This document shows, one piece after another, positions 46,745 through 60,000 of a stretch of 64,000 nucleotides of DNA (positions within the stretch are counted from its first letter, which is position 1; the number at the start of each line of letters is the position of its first letter). Source of the DNA: Erodium maritimum. Its lineage: Eukaryota > Streptophyta > Magnoliopsida > Geraniales > Geraniaceae. The notes beneath the pieces are model-generated. The model had not been told where the DNA came from. It saw only the letters and a list, made by a program, of their open reading frames with translations, and searched no databases. Where the stretch lies: the NCBI GenBank assembly GCA_963921825.1, contig OY997588.1, positions 66,050,617-66,114,616 of the forward strand. Reading direction: 5' to 3'. A program made the translations under genes and the position numbers.

Positions 46745-47986
46745 TACACAATCCGTTGTAAATAGATCCTTATATTGTAAAATGTAAACAAATCCTAATC
46801 ATAGGATTACAATTAATGTGGGGCTTAGATTTTATCAGCATCTTTAATGGTAATTTTGTAATTAGTATTTACTTTGATTTTATTTTAGTCATTTTAGATC
46901 AATACACATTCATGATGATGAAGCTCTTGATTTCTATTTTGTCACCGTGTGTTCTTCACATTGGTTTCAAATTCATTGATATGACTATAATACTCACCAT
47001 AGTATACTGTAATAAGTTTAGAATTATGTTGTAATCGTATTACTGTATGACTATGTAGCAGTTTCGTATCATGTCATACTATAACATTATGTGATTATGA
47101 CTGTAACAATATCTAGTATATATTGTAACAAGGTTATAACTATACTGTAATCCTTTTACCACATGACTATATGAGGTTGTATTGTTGAGTTATATTAATT
47201 CGTATGACTGTAATATTCACCATGATATACTATAATAAGATTAAAATTATGTTGTATCATATTGATGTATGTCTTTATATAGTAGTAAGTCGTCATGTCA
47301 TACTATAACATTATGTGATTATGACTGTAACAGTATCCAATATATACCGTAACAAAGTTATAAGTATGTTGTAATCTTTGTAACATTGAGTTATACTAAT
47401 TTGTATTTGTGTAAATTCTGCTGCAAGGTTGTAATTCGCCAGTCATGTAATATTACTTACAAATTACTGTAATATTGAACATAAATTTTTGTAACATTAT
47501 TTACAAATTATTGTAATATTAACTATAAATTACTGTAATATTGATTACAAAGTATTGTAATATTAGCTATCGATTACTGTAATATTTGACTACAAATTAC
47601 TGTAATAAATTATTTGTAATATTGACTACAAGTTACTGTAATATTAATTACAAATCACTGTAATATTATCTATAAATTACTGTAATATTAACTACAAATT
47701 ACTGTAATAAATTATTTGTGATATTAAAAGGCTAAATATTTTTTTAAAAAATATTTTCGAATTTATTAAAAAATCAGATTTTTTAACCGTAAAAAATCAA
47801 ATTACAGTAATAAAATCAAATTCACCCATTCCATATAAAATGTCATTAATAGATTTAAATTTTCTTATATTTACATTTATGCCATTAATAACTATTTTAA
47901 TCTCATCCTTCCATCTAATCTAATCCAATGATTACAATCTATTTACATTTTACAACATAAGCTTCATTTACAACGGATTGCACCCC
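46743..47986. mobile_element. (TA)n-inserted non-autonomous DNA element, 1244 bp
   Basis: Termini GGTACACAATCCGTTGTAAAT and, reverse-complemented, GGGGTGCAATCCGTTGTAAAT continue as inverted repeats for about 50 bp through TTGTAAAATGTAAA. TA tracts lie on both sides. The interior is repeat-built: two diverged direct copies of about 230 bp (from about 46979 and 47207) and a short-unit array at 47400-47725. No transposase. Superfamily uncertain; Mariner-like is suggested by the TA target. Confidence 0.75.
47400..47725. repeat. Short-unit array with TACTGTAATATT core
   Basis: About a dozen units of roughly 20-24 bp with the core ACTGTAATATT, alternating with ACTACAAATT or ATTACAAATT. The units are near-palindromic (AATATTACAGTAAT on the other strand), so the array can fold. 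Confidence 0.8.
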
Positions 47987-48008
47987 TATATATATATATA
48001 TATATATC

Positions 48009-50038
48009 AAATTATTGTGATTATAATGAACCCTACCATGCGTTGCTTCTCAAAGAAAATTTGGATTGCTTATTTGAGAAGAAACTATCTCTCATGTCCT
48101 AGGCTATAAATAAGACTTTTGTTTTTTTTTTGTGTACGGGCCAATGTTAGTAAAATTGGTAAATGGTTTGATGTTGTGGTACCTGTATTCTGTAGTCGAA
48201 GTACCGAGACCTCTCTACCCATATATCCCTAGATTATGGTCTGATCTAGTTTGGTCTCCACCATTTATCTCGCTCTTCGTCCTTGGAACCACGTAAATGG
48301 GTGCCCCTCAAACTGGACATCTGATGAGTGGGGATGACTATGTGTCAAATCCCTCTTTTTACATGCATCAGGACATGGTCATCAAACAATATATAAACGG
48401 TTAAATATCGGTCGAATCCACAAGGAATAGAGGTATCATTAGTATTTTGCTAAAACCTAGGGACGCTGGCTGTCACTTCCACATCCCTGGAAGGGAAAAT
48501 AAAGGACATAAATGGTAAAAAGGTTGTTTTAAGTCTAGACAGTAAGAAAATATACACACTACCACTTAAGACACATATCATTTGATTCACACAAAGAGTC
48601 GGTCATGGATACAAGTAAACACGAATTCCAATTAATGCATGGTATGGTTAACGATGATGAAATCAAATAATGATTTCCTTATGGTCTTAGAACACTTAAG
48701 TTCCTATGTATGCATTATAAAGAAATCCACCACATACTAGTCACAGGGAGAGGGCACCAGACCATTTCCCAAATCGATATGCGAACCATCGATCATCAAA
48801 AAGCAATAATAAAAGAGTGTAGTTCTATGATCTTGAGCAAAGATCGATCAATCCTCGAACAAGAAATGACAACAACGAATGCGTGTCATTCTCACTACCA
48901 ACTACCACAAGTAGAGATAGCTACACCACTCGACGAATTTACTCAGCTACGCCTAGTTCACTTCCTAATTCCCGAAATTCCATCAATAAAGACAAACACC
49001 GAAAATCAAGTAGAACTAAATAGAGAATCGAATCACGATACTCTGGTAATATACAAGCATGAGTGGACTCTAAATAAAATGTAGAATCTACTTAGCTATG
49101 CCTAGTTCAATCAACCCAACGAATCACGAAGCTCTAGTAATACACAAGCGCAAGTAAATTCTATACACATGAAATCTCGTCTCACACTAGATCGAATCAT
49201 GGATCGCTCCAAACATCAATCTATATAACGCACACAACCATTGAGGAAAAATCCACAAATCGTTTGGTCGACTTGAAACATACAAGAGAATAGAGAAAAC
49301 ACTATCCTAGCATATTTCTATCCTGTCAATAGGAAATCAAGACATGTGAATGTCGGAAATCCTAGATAAGTTCACTAAATGACTTATGTTTGCATTTTTA
49401 CCAACTTTAACCTAGAACTTAATATACGCCCAAAAGATGAAATAGCTAGCACATGAAATCGGGTTTTAAAATCATGAAAGTTCGAACACAAAGTAAGAAA
49501 ATCATGCTTGAACATCAGTGAGCTTAAATATAGACAGATACCCATACAAGCAAGTGAATGGTAATTAAACTCAAAAGACCTAAATCATGTAAATAACATC
49601 ACCAGACTCAAATTAACCATCAACTCATGCATCAATTTAAAAGAAATCAACATTTACACAACACCCATGACCAAAGATTGAAATCCAAGGTCATGGATTC
49701 CAAATCCTACTCAAGCATACCAAAAATCCAAGCTTTACAACAAATCTAGAGAATAGTAGAGATTAGAACCGAGATTGGATTGAGAAACCTAATCAAAAAC
49801 TCATCTAGCTTGCAAACCCACCATCTCCTACTCTCCAAAGCTTCAACCTATGAAAATGGAGAAGTTGGAGATGGTGGGAGGCTCATGGATACTTGAAACC
49901 TCCTTGGATCGTCTTAGTTATGGCCTTAGATGATAAAAAAAAGCTCAAAGCTTGAATAAGAAGCTAAGAACTTGAGAGAGAGAAGAGAAAAATAAAATAA
50001 AAATAAGGTTGAAATTTATGTTGTATTGAAAAATATGA
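48009..50038. other. Unresolved repeat-like DNA
   Basis: No domain is recognisable; a 124-codon open frame at 48710-49084 has no family features and I do not call it. The phrase ACCTAGGGACGCTGGCTGTC and a hairpin at 49817-49878 (arms CCCACCATCTCC and GGAGATGGTGGG) suggest a non-coding retroelement derivative, but this is unproven. Confidence 0.4.
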
Positions 50039-51355
50039 TTTTTTTGAGAGAAACTATGATATTATTAATTTAAAACAATCTGGTGCCCACGAACGTAGGA
50101 ATCACCATACATAAACCAAGCACCGCTACTATTGTTTATATAAGAAAAAAAAATGAAAACTCTGATGCTTATCCATATACGCAAAATGAATATGTTCTGA
50201 TATTCCCTCTCACGCGCGGAGAACATGAGCAAGGAGCTGGACCAGCTGAGAGCTTCGATCAGGTACATAAGGACTCACCGAAGAAATGTGCAGCCGAGCA
50301 GATCAGCACCTGGAGCAGGTCCACGTCGCGATCAACTATCAGACGACCACTGAATGTTGTCAACGGACAGTCCAATCGGCAGTCAATGCATCAGAAGGCA
50401 GGAGGACGCGCGGGTGCACGGTAACGGAGACGCTGCGTCACACCGAATCTTCTTTGCTGACACTTTTCCCAATTTTAAATGTATCGCTTCAAATGCTTTT
50501 TCCCGCTCCACTAGTGCTCAATTTGACCTTGTTTTTGCGTCGATATTTTTCTTTTTGCGGCCTACAAAACAAGACCAATCATGAATATATTTAGAACAAA
50601 TGAAAAATATCGACAATGAACGAGGTTTTGCGCGGTTATTAAGTAATACTAAATATGTAAAAACGAGACACAAACAAGGTAAAATTATAGAGAAAATGGT
50701 CTAATTAGGTATGACACATTTACGCTCTTCAACATCCGGAACCCCAATGTCATCCTAGACCTCCTGGAATTCGGTAATGAGCGCGGTAAGGTGTGGGCGT
50801 CCCCTCGCTTGTGTCTACTTCGACAAGGAAGGTGTTGAAGTCGCTTATGAGAGTCCATCACTAGGTGTACCTTGAGAAAGTCCTCGTAGCGTAGCCCTGA
50901 TGTGATGACGACAAATCCTAATTGGTTTACTATATATCCCAACAAGACGAAACAAGTCTCTACGGGGGTTTCGACTTGGACATCAATGTATATGTGGTCG
51001 GTGCCCAGAATTGAGACCTTCATATCAGGGTCCCCTTATGACCCTCTCTCGGTTGTCCTGTTTGGCATCTGCATTGTTTTAGACAAAAAAGCAACTAGGG
51101 GCGGTGGGTATTGACTAGAAGTATGAGATGTTGTCCATGCTGAATAGCCACGACACCCAAGCAATTTCGAGTTAGGATTCCCACGGGCAGGGCGGTTGGT
51201 GTCATTGGATGATTCCCCCGTAAGGGAGAAGGGTGTAATGTAGACAGTGACTGGTTCCCAAGGGATGACGGGGGTGTTAGGGCGAGCGGTGATGAGGATA
51301 TGCGGGAATCCGTTTGAACATTGATGCTTCTTGTAGGTAGATCGGAAGGGGTTTC
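50039..51355 (-). mobile_element. L1-type LINE fragment, minus strand
   Basis: The 3' end on the minus strand reads AATTAATAATATCATAG before an A-run (T-run at about 50039-50045 on the plus strand). Towards 51355 it shows the start of ORF2: ILTRNCLGVV, like the LAWNCRG block of the LINE endonuclease. Further on at about 50790-50850 is DFNTFLVEVDTSEG, like the endonuclease GDFN block, in another frame from ETCFVLLGYIVNQL. So it is frameshifted and lacks the reverse transcriptase, a deletion from endonuclease to 3' end. Copia copy 3 cuts it at 51356; the remainder lies past the window. Confidence 0.6.
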
Positions 51356-53041
51356 TGTTGGATCTCGAGGTAGGGTTGGAGATGAACCAACTCGCAGCGG
51401 AAAATCAATGAAAACCAAGAGACGATTAAACCATAAAACAACTAACAAAGAATGGATTCACAAGAGAAAAATTCAGCACTATTTCTTACCAAAACAAGAA
51501 CACCGGGTAACGAATGATTGGCTTAAGTCTCCAAGACGCCTACGTATCCACATTGGAATCAAAGCCACGTAGTTCTTCTCTTTGAGGACTCAAGAACACA
51601 AAAATGGAGGTGGGAACTAGCCAAACCCAAAATTGCCATGGAGAGGAGGGAGAAGTTGTGTTTCCTATTCTTGTCTTGCGTTTGTTATGTGGAAAAAAGA
51701 TGACTTAAACATAACAAACCCCATACTTGTCCAACTAAAGGCATGAGACAAGTATGGTGACAAGTCAAGTGTAAATATGACAAAGTATGGCTAGACAAGA
51801 TTGGGTTAAGTGATGAGTCACCAACACCTTAATCCTTGTCTTGCTTACTTAGTACTAATTAATCAAGACTTGATTAATTAGTTCCATGGGCCTTGGTTGC
51901 ATGGGCCTTTCATGGGCCTCTTGGAACATGCCCGTGGCCATTTTCAATGAGGTCCCGTGATTGGCTCATCGCCTCCAAGCCTTCCATACCGGAAATGTCC
52001 AACATTATCCGACGCGATCAATCTTAAGACTCCAAGCCTTGTCTTGATCCGTAAAGTCCTATTCACTTACGGGCATATGACCCAAAACCTAGTTTTGGTC
52101 ATGTCCCGAGACAACCCCCTTTTGACCATTCTCCATAAATGTATTAATGAGTTTCATCCTCCGGTGTGACCCTTAGGTTTATGCACGTCAATAGATCAAC
52201 GTAAAATCCCATTTTACTTAATCCTATTTAAGTGGCAACTAACGAGACTTTAGTATTGCCTGACACTGCATAACGAATCGACCCTGTCGATTCTAACCTT
52301 TCCGTTGTCCATGTCATTATCCTTTTATCTCCGATATCCTGATTGAGATAAGGCATAGAGCCGTCATCCTTATTATTCTCAATCATTGTTCCTTGATATG
52401 TGAGATGACTGAATATATGATACCCAGTATCATGTGCATGGCCATGCTTTTCTTTCAGTCACTCTCGATCAAGCGGCCGAGAACCGATATCTTTCCCATA
52501 CCGTAGTATGAGGGATAAATCCCTTAGCCGTCTTTCGTGTCACTCATGTAGTCCATCCCCAAGCCAATCCTGGCCGTTATGGAAGCCCTGTTACGGACAA
52601 CGTTAGGCTCAAGTCAAACTCAGTTGTTTACTACATAGCGATCACAAAGACTCCTTGGTCTAAGGATACATGACAAGCTACGACAATGAATATGTTAATG
52701 ACTTGATCTATGACACATATTCATGTCGGGTCGTCCAATATCATGTCCCACACGATATCTATGATCAGACTCCGGAATCCCATTCCAATGACTAATAGAA
52801 CGTAAGCCATAAAGAGCCATCTTTCATACTAGTCGCTTCTAGTGAAGCTTTGTTGACTAGGGACCCATCGAGTGTGATCTATCTCGATCGATGGTTCAAT
52901 TCGCATGGTGGACATAGATCAGAGTACACATCGATATATTTCTCCAACACATAAGTAATATAAAGCCGCTTTAATTTTATTGCTAACGATGATATATACA
53001 TTTGGACATTTAGGATTGAACTACAGGCACTTAAACTAACA
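51356..53041 (-). repeat. 3' LTR of Copia copy 3
   Basis: 1686 bp, TG...CA ends, adjoined by the purine tract at 53042-53060. Confidence 0.9.
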
Positions 53042-55729
53042 ATCTCCCACTTGCCCTAGTTCCAATCTAAACTCCAATATATCCACATCGACTTTACATG
53101 TCTAACATGTTTAGGCAGTGACACTGCCTTAGTCAAAGGGTTGGCTATGTTATCACCTGTTGCAATATAGGTTATCTTCACCTCACCTCAGTTTAGTATT
53201 TCTCTAATGAGGTGGATACGCCGTAGTACATGTTTGGATTTGTTATGTGATCTGGGCTTTTAGCTTGCGCAATGGCCCTTGTGTTGTCGCAAAATGGATT
53301 CACCGGGCTGGATGGGTTTTTAATTACACCCAACCCTGCAGTGAATTTCCAAATCCACATAGCCTCCTTACCTGCCTTTACAGCATCCATGTACTTAGCC
53401 TCGGTCGTAGATTCGGCAATGGTGTCTTGCTTTACGCTCTCCCAGCTAAAGCTCTTCCATTCAGCGTAAACACATATCCTGATGACTTCTAAAGTCATCT
53501 GGATTTGTCTTGGAAAACTAGCGTCTACTCATCCTTCGACGACTAGTTCAGCATCATCTTTCCCCCGGGTTAGACTGATGTCTAATGGTACAACATAAGG
53601 CTTACGAGACATCCGGTATCGTACATGTCATGGCATATATGATCGATCCTGCCCCCATGCGCATGAGATTCGCATCATCATTTTCAGCTCATCAGGTGTA
53701 TTAGGACACTGAGTCTTGCTGAGATGAATGGCATGACTAGTGGGTAAGAGTCCTTTCTTTGAATCGAGCATTGAGAACCTACTCAATGCCTTGTTCACAT
53801 AGGTTCCATGACTTAAATCCAAGACCCTCTTGGTGATATCTCTACATATCTTAATCCCTAAGATACAAGAAGCATCGCCTAAGTCCTTTATTGAAAAACA
53901 CTTCCTCAACCAAACTTTAGTCTCGTGCAAGGTTGCGATGTGGTTTCAATGAGAACCAGAAAGGTAATATTGCTCACACTAGCCTTCTTATAAACGCAAG
54001 ATTCATCCTTGTTCTTGATTAAGCGAAATCCAATTACAGCTTCATCAAAACGAAGGATCCAACTCCGAGAAGTTCGTTTCAATTCATAAATGGATTTCAA
54101 CAACTTATAAATCTTTCCCTTATTCTTTGGATCGTCAAAACCTTTGAGCCGAGACATACAAACGTACTCAGTCAAATTTCCATTTAGGAAAGCGGTTTTG
54201 ACATCCACTTGCCATATCTCGTAATTATGATACACAATTATGTCAAGAAGAATTTTGGATCGATTTTGACCATCGCCACTAGGTAGAAGGTTTCCTCATA
54301 GTCAATCCATTGGATCTGCCTATAACCTTTCGCCACCAATCGAGATTTGTAGGTCAAAGGGTTTCCGTCCATGTCCATCTTCACCTTGAAGATCCATTTG
54401 CATCCGATGGTCCTCACACCATTGATGGGATCAACCAGTTACCATACTCGGTTGTCCGACATGGATTGCATTTCCTCCCTCATGACTCCCAGCCATAACT
54501 CGGAGTCGGGGCCATCCACGACTTCCTGAAAGGTGGCTGGATCATCGTGATCCACCATGGCTTCATTGTCACCTCCGGATACCATATCTTAGAGGTGGAC
54601 GACTGATCCTTTCAGATCGCCTTGGACCTTCCGGAATTGTAACAGGAATGTGTTCTTACTCTACGACCATCTCTGGCTCCCTTCTATTGGGTTGTCAATT
54701 GGTTTAGACGGATTTGTACCATCCTGAATTTCTTCGAGATGCACAGTCCTCCCAATGACGTCTTTGGAAACAAAACTCCTTTTCCATAAAGACCCCACCC
54801 CAAGCGACGAACACCATGTTCTCACTGGGTTTGTAGAAGTAGTATCCCCTTGTTGCTTTGGGATACCACACGAAGGTGCATATCTCAGATCTTGGTTCGA
54901 GCTTAGTCGAAACCAAATGTTTTGTAAAACCCGACTTTTTTAAAAGGGTATTATTTTGCAATTTGAAACGATGGGGTAGGAATTTGCAACAAGTGTTTTT
55001 GAAAATAAAAATTAAAAAAAAAGGAAAGAAGGGAAGAAGTTGTTATAGGGCCTGGCTGTTTTGGGCCAGCCAGTTGGACCGAGCCCAATCGCACCTCCAC
55101 CAAGCCCATGTCAAGCTCGGCCCGAGCCTTGCTAACCCTAAGAGGACGGTCCTTCTCCCTCTTTCAGTACACGCCTCCCGAGACGATCGTTTCCTCTTCT
55201 CTCTCGCAGCCTCCACGCGAATCCAGTCTCCACCGTCATAGCTCGCCAGAGTTTTCAACACGGGTAAGCGCGCGCCGGCTTCCTCTTCTTATTCCCCGAC
55301 TCTCCTCCCTCCGAGAGAGCTCCAGCGTCCTTCTCCCTTCATCTCGCTCTCTCTCTGCAACTCGACGCCGGAGAACTCTCCAGATCCGCCGTCCTGAAGC
55401 CCTCCCTTTCGCTCTCTGTCGCGCCACCGTGAAGTCCGTTCGAGCTCGAGCGAGTCCGGGAGGTCGTGAGCCTTCGAAGAGAGCTAGTTGCCGGAGCGGC
55501 GAGAGGAAAGCGTTCCCAAGCATCGTCGTCTCCCTCCAGCTCTCCTGACGGTGCCACCGAGGGCGACGGTGCCACCGAGGGCGACGGAGCCCTGCCGTCC
55601 TTACCGACCACTTCTCTCCCCCTCCTTCGAGCTCTTGACCACCGCCGTCCGCCGTCCGCCGCCGCAAGAAGACGCAAAACCCACCGGAGCAAAACCCTAG
55701 CTCATCCCACCCTTTCACGAACACGAATG

Positions 55730-55940
55730 GGCCTTGGGCCCAGGTTGGACTCGGGCCGGACCAGGCCTCGGGCCAGGCCCAGGTTCCTGACTGGGTCTGG
55801 ACCTGGGTCGGAGCCGGGTCTGGGTCGGGTCTGAAGCCGGGTCCGGGTCGGGTCTGGGTCAGGTCCGGGCCAGGGTTCTGGAACGGGTCTGGACCGGGTC
55901 TGGACTCGGGTTCGGGCTCGGATCCGGGTCGAACCGGTTT
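55730..55940. repeat. GGGTCNGG-type array in the Gypsy solo LTR
   Basis: About 200 bp of degenerate GGGTCTGG/GGGTCCGG/GGCCAGG units, strongly G-rich on the plus strand. Open in more than one frame only because of composition. Confidence 0.8.
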
Positions 55941-56203
55941 TAAAGATTTAATTATTCTAAAATCAGATTAATTAATTAATTAATTAAATTAAGTTAATTG
56001 ACTTAAAATTGGATAACTAAAGACATTTTGGACAATTTAGAGGACCTTTGGACTACCGGGACTGATTGAACGTTTACCTGTTAAACCCAGACTGGACTTC
56101 ACCCGAGAAGACGGAGTTAAACCCAGACTTGGACTTTGCCTGAGAATACCGGAGTTAGGCCCGGACGCCAGCAGCTAGGAGACGTAGCTGTTGTGATCGT
56201 CTT

Positions 56204-56219
56204 GAGGTAGGGAAAAGTA
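56204..56219 (+). other. Conserved Gypsy LTR block, donor-like
   Basis: GAGGTAGGGAAAAGTA, 1281 bp into the LTR, identical to the blocks at 30470 and 63356. Confidence 0.6.
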
Positions 56220-56781
56220 CTAAACTCCTCTGATAATTTAAATAACGTTGATAGCCTGCCTATAGGATAATAATAACCGGAAAGGTCCTAAATTGCATAT
56301 AGGATGTGATTCACTAGTTTAATCGTTCTTTTTTAATTATAATATAACCAGACGAGCCTAGTATGCATGTAGGTTGCGATTCACTAGTTAACCGCTTTCT
56401 ATATCTTGGGAAATTGCCGTGCTGGTAGAATGGCCGTGATGAGCCTTAGGATTGTTTGTGATTTCCTCACATGCCTTGCTTGCTTAACCTTTAGATTAAA
56501 ATAAGAGTCTAACTAAACTAGATAAATTGTGATGCTTGTGATAGGAATGATTGAATGAATGCTTGAATGAATGCTTGAGTGTAAATTGATTGTGCCAAAT
56601 GGTATGATCGGGTGAGTGATAGACCGATGGAACGTGTCGGTAAGTATGCCGATAAGTGTGATTGTTAAGATGAATTCTTTGTGACGTGTTGTGATAAGAT
56701 TGTGAGTTACTAAGCTTTGGTTGTACTATGTTTGTTTGGCATGTTATTCTCTGGTGTGTGTGTGTTAAGAGGAGTTGTGTT

Positions 56782-57065
56782 CCGGTATGGCACCCACACC
56801 GAGGGGGTAAGCCGGTGTGGGGTAGTGCCTGTAAGGTACCTACACCGAGAGGATAAGCCGGTGTGGGGTAGTACCTAAGCCGATGACTTGTGATCCGGTA
56901 TGACACCTACACCGAAGGGATAAGCCGGTGTGGGGTAGTGCATGTAAGGTACCTACACCGAGGGGGTAAGCCGGTGTGGGGTAGTACTTAAGCCGATGAC
57001 TTGTGATCCGGTATGGTACCTACACCGAGAGGGTACGCCGGTGTGGGGTAGTACCATATCCGAGA
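56782..57065. repeat. 113-bp tandem repeat in the Gypsy solo LTR
   Basis: CCGGTATG starts units at 56782, 56895 and 57008. Each unit contains two half-units with ACACCGAG and AAGCCGGTGTGGGGTAGT. Confidence 0.9.
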
Positions 57066-60000
57066 GATTGTGTTCCACCCGAGGTAGTCCGGGAAGATAC
57101 CTAGGCCGATGTGCGTTTCCGGTATGGTATAAGATTATACTCCCCGATGTGCGTTACCGGGAAGACGTCTAGGCCGATGTGCGTTTCCGGTATGACGTGT
57201 GATTGTTGACCCTGCGGGGATGGTTACTCGTAGCTTCACCCGAGAGTTTGCGTCCTGCGGGAGCATTTCCGGGAGGTTATCCTGTTTCACCCCGATGATC
57301 TATGGTCCTTTGGGCACATTTCCGAGAATCCCGACGATATGTGTCCCTTCAGGGATGTTTCCGGTAGCCCCGACGTATGTGTCTCCTCTGGACCGAGGGG
57401 AAATCCGATATGACACAAGGACCAATTGTGGATCGAAGCATTATATCTGACATGACACAAGGACTCATTGTGGATCAGAGTATTGCGGTTTAAGTTATCA
57501 ACGTGACGTTTATCCTTTCTATACTTAGTTGTTTTATCAAATCACAACGTCCTCTTTAATCTTCTTGAATTACGGTTTTACTTAAGCTTCGAAATTCTTA
57601 TTGTTCTCTTTATCTTAGCGTTTTGTTGGTTAATCGTGTTAATTGTAAATCATGCCTAATTGTGTTAATTCAACTTTATTACTAAAGTGGAGGTTGCCTT
57701 TACTTGTATTTTTCCCCACTGAGCGTAAGCTCACCCCTTTCGTGTTTACTGTTGTTTTACAGGCTTCTTGCTCAGTAGGCGGTAGGATGTCTCAGAGATC
57801 GGGAGCTACTGGGGGTCCGAGATTTTACCTGATTAGAGACATACTTTTTCATTTATGTATTAAACCGTTGTTTTTATTACTTTTTGAGATTCTGACTCGT
57901 TAGTTAGTTTCGGATTATACAATGTTCGAAGTTTTTATTTTAAATTTTATTTAGTGATTGTAATTTATATTCGTTTTTAGTTCACGTCTCGAGTCCGGTC
58001 AAAACTGGATTTGGGCGTGGCATGTTTCACATAAGCCTTGCAACCACAAAGCTTTAGGAAGGACAAAGCGTGCATCATCCCGTACCATTTCTAAAATGGT
58101 GTCCCTTCCACACCTTTCGTCGAAGCCCTATTCACCATGAACGCGGCCGTCTTCAGAGCATAACCCCAGAAAGAAATCAAGAGATCAGTCCAACTAATCA
58201 TGGAACAAACCATTGTCTAACAATGTCCGATTTCTCCGTTTGGCTACACCTTTCAACTACAGTGTCCCAGGAGGAGTCCATTCCATAAGGATCCCATTCT
58301 CTTTTAGATGATCTAATAACTTTGTGGTCACCTCGATCCAATCGAAGTGCCTTAATACCTTTGTCGAGCTGGTTTTCTACTTTAGTCTCAAACTCTTTGA
58401 ATTTATCAAAAGCTTCAAACTTATGTCTCACCGAATAGACATAACCTTATTTACTGTAATCATAGGTAAATGTGATAAAGTAGCTAAAACCCCTCCTGGC
58501 AAGTGAACTTACTAGTCTACACACATTCGAGTGTATCAGCCTCAATAATTCACCCGCATTTTTACTGCGATCGATAAATGGCGCTTTAGTCATTTTTCCC
58601 ATCAAACAAACCTTGCACCTATCGATTGAATGGAATTCGAATGGACCTGTAAGCCCGCACTTCTGAAGTGCTGATAGGCGCTTCTTGTTTATGTGGCCCA
58701 AATGACAGTGCCATAACAGAGTTAGGTTTAAATCGTTGTATTTAGACCTCTTGGTATTAACATAATATGTAGAACTTGAGGCATTGTTACCCATATCTAA
58801 TATGTACAATCCTCCAACCAAGTTAGTACTAGCATAAACATATCATTGCATAAAACATTGGAAACTCCATTTCCAATATTAACATTATATCCTTCCTTCT
58901 CAAACATGGATACAGATATAATATTCCTACTAAAAGTAGGTATGCAATATACATTATACAATACTAAGACAATGCCACTTGGCAAAGCAAGACTCATGGA
59001 TCCTACAACAGTTGCCACAACTCTGAGGTCCACTTCGTGCTTTCCAAACCTCTCCTACTTTCAACCACTATACGTTACTGCATGTGTGAAATTCAGTCCT
59101 GGTATCTAATACCCATGAATCTTTGGAAGTAGAGAGATGTAGCTCTATAGGGTTAATATCGGATGAAGGCACGGTCCCACCCCCCTTCCTTAGATCATCC
59201 AGGTTTCCTGATGAAGGCGCAGTCCTACTGCCCTTCTTCAGATCATCCAGGCTATCTGATGAAGGCGCAGTCCCACTGCCCTTCTTCAAATCAGCCGTGA
59301 ACTTCCTTTATTCCCGGTTCCAATGACCAAGCTGTTGGTACTAGAAGCAGACATTCTCAAGTGTCTCATCTTCCCCGCCAAGTGCGCATGGGCCCCGCCC
59401 TTGCCACTTCCAATTCCCTTGTTGACCATCAGAAAATGACACTTCATTAACTCTGATATGGTCTTAGAGACAGCCTTGTCAATGACATATTCTTTGCGTT
59501 CAGACTTGAGGACTATCCTAAAAATTCTGTACCAATCCAAATAGTTTGTCCCATTTAGCTTGACCCTGTCAAAAATGTTTTTTTTAATGACAAACTATTA
59601 ATGTTCGCTGAATTTGCCATTTGATCTACAACAGATAAAATTCAATCAGTAAACTGTATAAATTTTATGAAGATCAAGCTTAAACACCAACAATCGATTC
59701 TAAACCTTTAGAATATGAAACCAAGATCCTTGATTCACTCGATTAAGTTGAACTAATGCTCACCACTTAATTGAGCTATGTAGGTAGGACTCCATCTATC
59801 ACATCCAATGTGACTCTTGGCTAGGGTATGTACTTATGTACACGACTTACCCTATCTGTTACCCTAGCTCAACCTCAGGATGAGAATTGTACTCGGGTCC
59901 ACCAATTTTCAACTATGGCCCGTCACTATGTAGGTGCTCCGCTAATGTGCACGACACCCACATATGTCGTCCAAACCTACTACCCCGCTTTCCCATGGGT

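Larger units (their letters stand above)
54923..58022. mobile_element. Solo LTR of a second Ty3/Gypsy family, 3100 bp
   Basis: Flanked by TGTTT on both sides (54918-54922 and 58023-58027). It starts TGTAAAACCCGAC and ends TTGGGCGTGGCA. The first kilobase contains a GC-rich leader-like part with several overlapping spurious open frames. It shares only short blocks with the LTRs at 29055 and 61927, so it is a different family of the same broad type. Confidence 0.88.
53190..59640 (-). pseudogene. Worn gag-pol of Copia copy 3
   Basis: Fossil. In element order: gag about 59440-59640, zinc-knuckle region about 59300-59370, GAG-pre-integrase and integrase about 58190-58820, reverse transcriptase about 53900-54560, RNase H about 53200-53500. 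The Gypsy solo LTR at 54923-58022 lies between integrase and reverse transcriptase. Confidence 0.8.

Noticed and set aside
46557-46791. Tyr/Ile repeat frames on both strands
   Set aside because: They are translations of (TA)n microsatellites.
48710-49084. 124-codon open frame
   Set aside because: No recognisable domain, no splice or promoter context, and it lies in repeat-like DNA.
55108-55834. Long open frames on both strands (up to 162 codons)
   Set aside because: They lie in the GC-rich first part of a solo Gypsy LTR, overlap each other in four frames and are Arg/Ser/Pro-rich, as composition alone would give.
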